From: Chitinophagaceae bacterium UBA4857
GTDB lineage: Bacteria > Bacteroidota > Bacteroidia > Chitinophagales > Chitinophagaceae
DNA: 13,677 nt
NCBI GenBank assembly: GCA_002399735.1
Contig: DHEF01000024.1
Coordinates: 1 to 13,677 of the forward strand
Direction: 5' to 3'
The notes under the pieces are model-generated. The model saw nothing but the letters and a program-made list of their open reading frames with translations. It made no database searches and was not told where the DNA came from. Position 1 is the stretch's first letter. The number at the start of each line of letters is the position of its first letter. Position numbers and translations under genes: made by a program. Shown piece by piece: positions 12,323 to 13,677 of the stretch.

Positions 12323-13498
12323 ATGAGTACTAAAGTTTATTTAAAAAGAAAGATAGCGCCGCGTATTGCCAACGGCCACCCGTGGATATTTAACAACGAA
12401 GTAGAAAAAATTGATGGCACCCCGCAACCTGGCGATATTGTGGATGTATATTTTCACGACCAGAAGTTTGTGGGCAAGGGTTATATTAATCCGCAGTCAC
12501 AGATTATTGTACGCCTGTTAACCCGCAACAAAGCCGACGAAATAAACGAGGGTTATTTTTATAAAGCCATAAAAGAGTGTTGGGAATATCGTAAGCAATT
12601 AGGCTATACCGAAAACTGCCGCCTGGTTTTTGGCGAGGCTGACAGTATGCCGCAGTTGGTGATTGACAAGTTTAACGATTACTTTGTTATACAAACCCTG
12701 GCCTTGGGTATTGATAAATGGAAACCGGCAATTATTGATGCATTGAACAAAATTTTTTCGCCAAAAGGTATATATGAACGTAACGATGTACCTGTGCGTG
12801 AACTGGAAGGGTTGGCGCAACAAAAAGGTTTTTTATCAGCACCGTTTGATACCAATATTGTTATTAATGAAAACGGTTTACAGTTTTATGTTGATATAGA
12901 AAATGGACAAAAAACCGGCTACTTTTTAGACCAGCAAGATAACCGACGTGCTATACAAAATATTGTAAAAGGTGCCGATGTATTAGGTGCGTTTACTTAT
13001 ACCGGAACCTTTGAAATTCATGCAGCTTATTATGGTGCTAAGTCAGTGTTAGGTTTAGATATATCGGAAAATGCCGTAAAACAAGCCAACCGTAATGCGG
13101 AGTTAAACAACCTGCAACACATTGTAAAATTTGAAACAGCCAATGCTTTTGATGTATTAAAACAATGGGGTAAAGATGGCCGCAAATACGATGTGGTGAT
13201 GCTAGATCCTCCTGCTTTTACTAAAAGCCGTGAAACCATACAAAAAGCTATTACCGGTTATAAAGAAATTAATTTACGTGGTATGAAGTTGGTTAAGCCG
13301 GGAGGTTTTTTAGTAACCTCCAGCTGTACCAACCTGGTTAATGCCGATATGTTTATGCAGACTATTGAAATGGCGGCTAAAGATGTGCGTCGTAAAATAC
13401 GCCAGGTAACATTTCAAACACAGGCCGCCGATCACCCGATTATACGCGGTATGGACAACACGCACTATTTGAAATTTTTGATAGTGCAGGTGTGTTAA
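12323..13498 (+). CDS. rlmI: class I 23S rRNA cytosine-5 methyltransferase, RlmI type
   Basis: A 391-residue cytosolic enzyme of COG1092. E. coli RlmI (396 residues) makes m5C1962 in 23S rRNA. An N-terminal PUA RNA-binding domain (about 1-75, with RIANGHPWIFNNEV near 14-27) is followed by an EEHEE-like linker domain and a Rossmann methyltransferase domain. GQKTGYFLDQQDNR (195-208) is diagnostic of the family. The SAM motif is LGAFTYTGTFEIHAAYYGA at 221-239, with D246 in LDIS. Motif IV is LDPPAF (294-299) and motif VI is SSC with the likely catalytic C335. The ATG start matches the family N-terminus. It has its own promoter box and is followed directly by a repeat composite, so it is probably monocistronic. 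A paralogous target within 23S rRNA cannot be excluded. Confidence 0.92.
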   Translation: MSTKVYLKRKIAPRIANGHPWIFNNEVEKIDGTPQPGDIVDVYFHDQKFVGKGYINPQSQIIVRLLTRNKADEINEGYFYKAIKECWEYRKQLGYTENCRLVFGEADSMPQLVIDKFNDYFVIQTLALGIDKWKPAIIDALNKIFSPKGIYERNDVPVRELEGLAQQKGFLSAPFDTNIVINENGLQFYVDIENGQKTGYFLDQQDNRRAIQNIVKGADVLGAFTYTGTFEIHAAYYGAKSVLGLDISENAVKQANRNAELNNLQHIVKFETANAFDVLKQWGKDGRKYDVVMLDPPAFTKSRETIQKAITGYKEINLRGMKLVKPGGFLVTSSCTNLVNADMFMQTIEMAAKDVRRKIRQVTFQTQAADHPIIRGMDNTHYLKFLIVQVC

Positions 13499-13500
13499 GA

Positions 13501-13568
13501 AGTTCCAAAGGTTCAAGGGGTTTAAGAAGTTCAATAGTTCAACGTTCAAAAGTTCAAAGTTGTCGTGA
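13501..13568 (+). repeat. GTTCAA short-unit tandem array, copy 2
   Basis: GTTC-type units at 13502, 13511, 13520 (GTTTAAG), 13529, 13537, 13544 and 13552, spacing 7-9 bp, starting 2 bp after the rlmI stop. The last 25 bp are identical to those of copy 1 after hpt. Confidence 0.8.
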
Positions 13569-13588
13569 TAATGTAAGCGACTTTCTAT

Positions 13589-13616
13589 ATACTAAAATCT
13601 AAATACTGCATACTGT
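13589..13616 (+). repeat. ATACTRN heptamer array, copy 2
   Basis: Four head-to-tail 7-mers: ATACTAA, AATCTAA, ATACTGC, ATACTGT. It occupies the same place relative to the GTTCAA array (20 bp after) as copy 1 does after hpt (22 bp after). Confidence 0.8.
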
Positions 13617-13625
13617 TTTTTTGTT

Positions 13626-13677
13626 AATCAGCAGCAGTAATTCTAATCATCGTCCCTTGCGTATTCTAAGATATAAA
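13626..13677 (+). repeat. dispersed repeat copy D (forward, cut by window end)
   Basis: ATCAGCAGCAGTAATTCTAA, then the exact core CATCGTCCCTTGCG at 13648-13661. The expected far half (TCGCACTCTTGTACG) is absent or diverged after the core (TATTCTAAG), and the window ends soon after. Confidence 0.7.

Overview
The window reads as an AT-rich chromosomal segment of a Bacteroidota bacterium, probably of the Chitinophagia/Sphingobacteriia side. The grounds are family-level protein resemblance (OmpA with thrombospondin type-3 repeats, a sodium:solute symporter subtype, KduD), start codons without recognisable Shine-Dalgarno sequences, and several matches to the Bacteroidota -7 promoter consensus TAnnTTTG. 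No phylogenetic search was possible, so the rank below phylum is an inference.

Layout. 1-368: no gene; palindromes, one reversed copy of a dispersed repeat, and a strong terminator. 369-920 (-): LOG-family phosphoribohydrolase, divergent from 1014-2558 (+), a 13-helix sodium:solute symporter closed by a clear hairpin. 2724-4938 (+): compact cluster of an O-methyltransferase (TTG start), a secreted glucosaminidase with two LysM domains, and hypoxanthine phosphoribosyltransferase. 4939-5360: repeat-rich intergenic region made of 7- and 8-bp degenerate tandem units and two inverted copies of the dispersed repeat. 5475-7276 (+): grpE and dnaJ, with a terminator-like hairpin between them, then a 16-bp-stem bidirectional terminator. 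7338-8093 (-): KduD-type short-chain dehydrogenase. 8094-8675: divergent intergenic region with a strong ompA promoter and a leader of about 295 nt containing four hairpins. 8676-9992 (+): OmpA-family protein. 10165-11940 (-): secreted YfbK-like von Willebrand A protein. 11941-12322: structured-RNA candidate and the rlmI promoter. 12323-13498 (+): RlmI-type 23S rRNA cytosine-5 methyltransferase, followed by a second copy of the repeat composite seen after hpt.

The proteins are mostly housekeeping or envelope functions: chaperone cofactors (GrpE/DnaJ), purine salvage, rRNA modification, cell-wall hydrolysis and anchoring (glucosaminidase, OmpA), sugar-acid metabolism (KduD) and solute uptake. 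I see no defence system, prophage, integrase, transposase gene, CRISPR array, tRNA or rRNA. The most unusual material is non-coding: a modular intergenic repeat in the same order after two unrelated genes, five dispersed copies of one repeat family, an octamer array crossing a stop codon, a structured ompA leader, and a compact structured RNA candidate upstream of rlmI.
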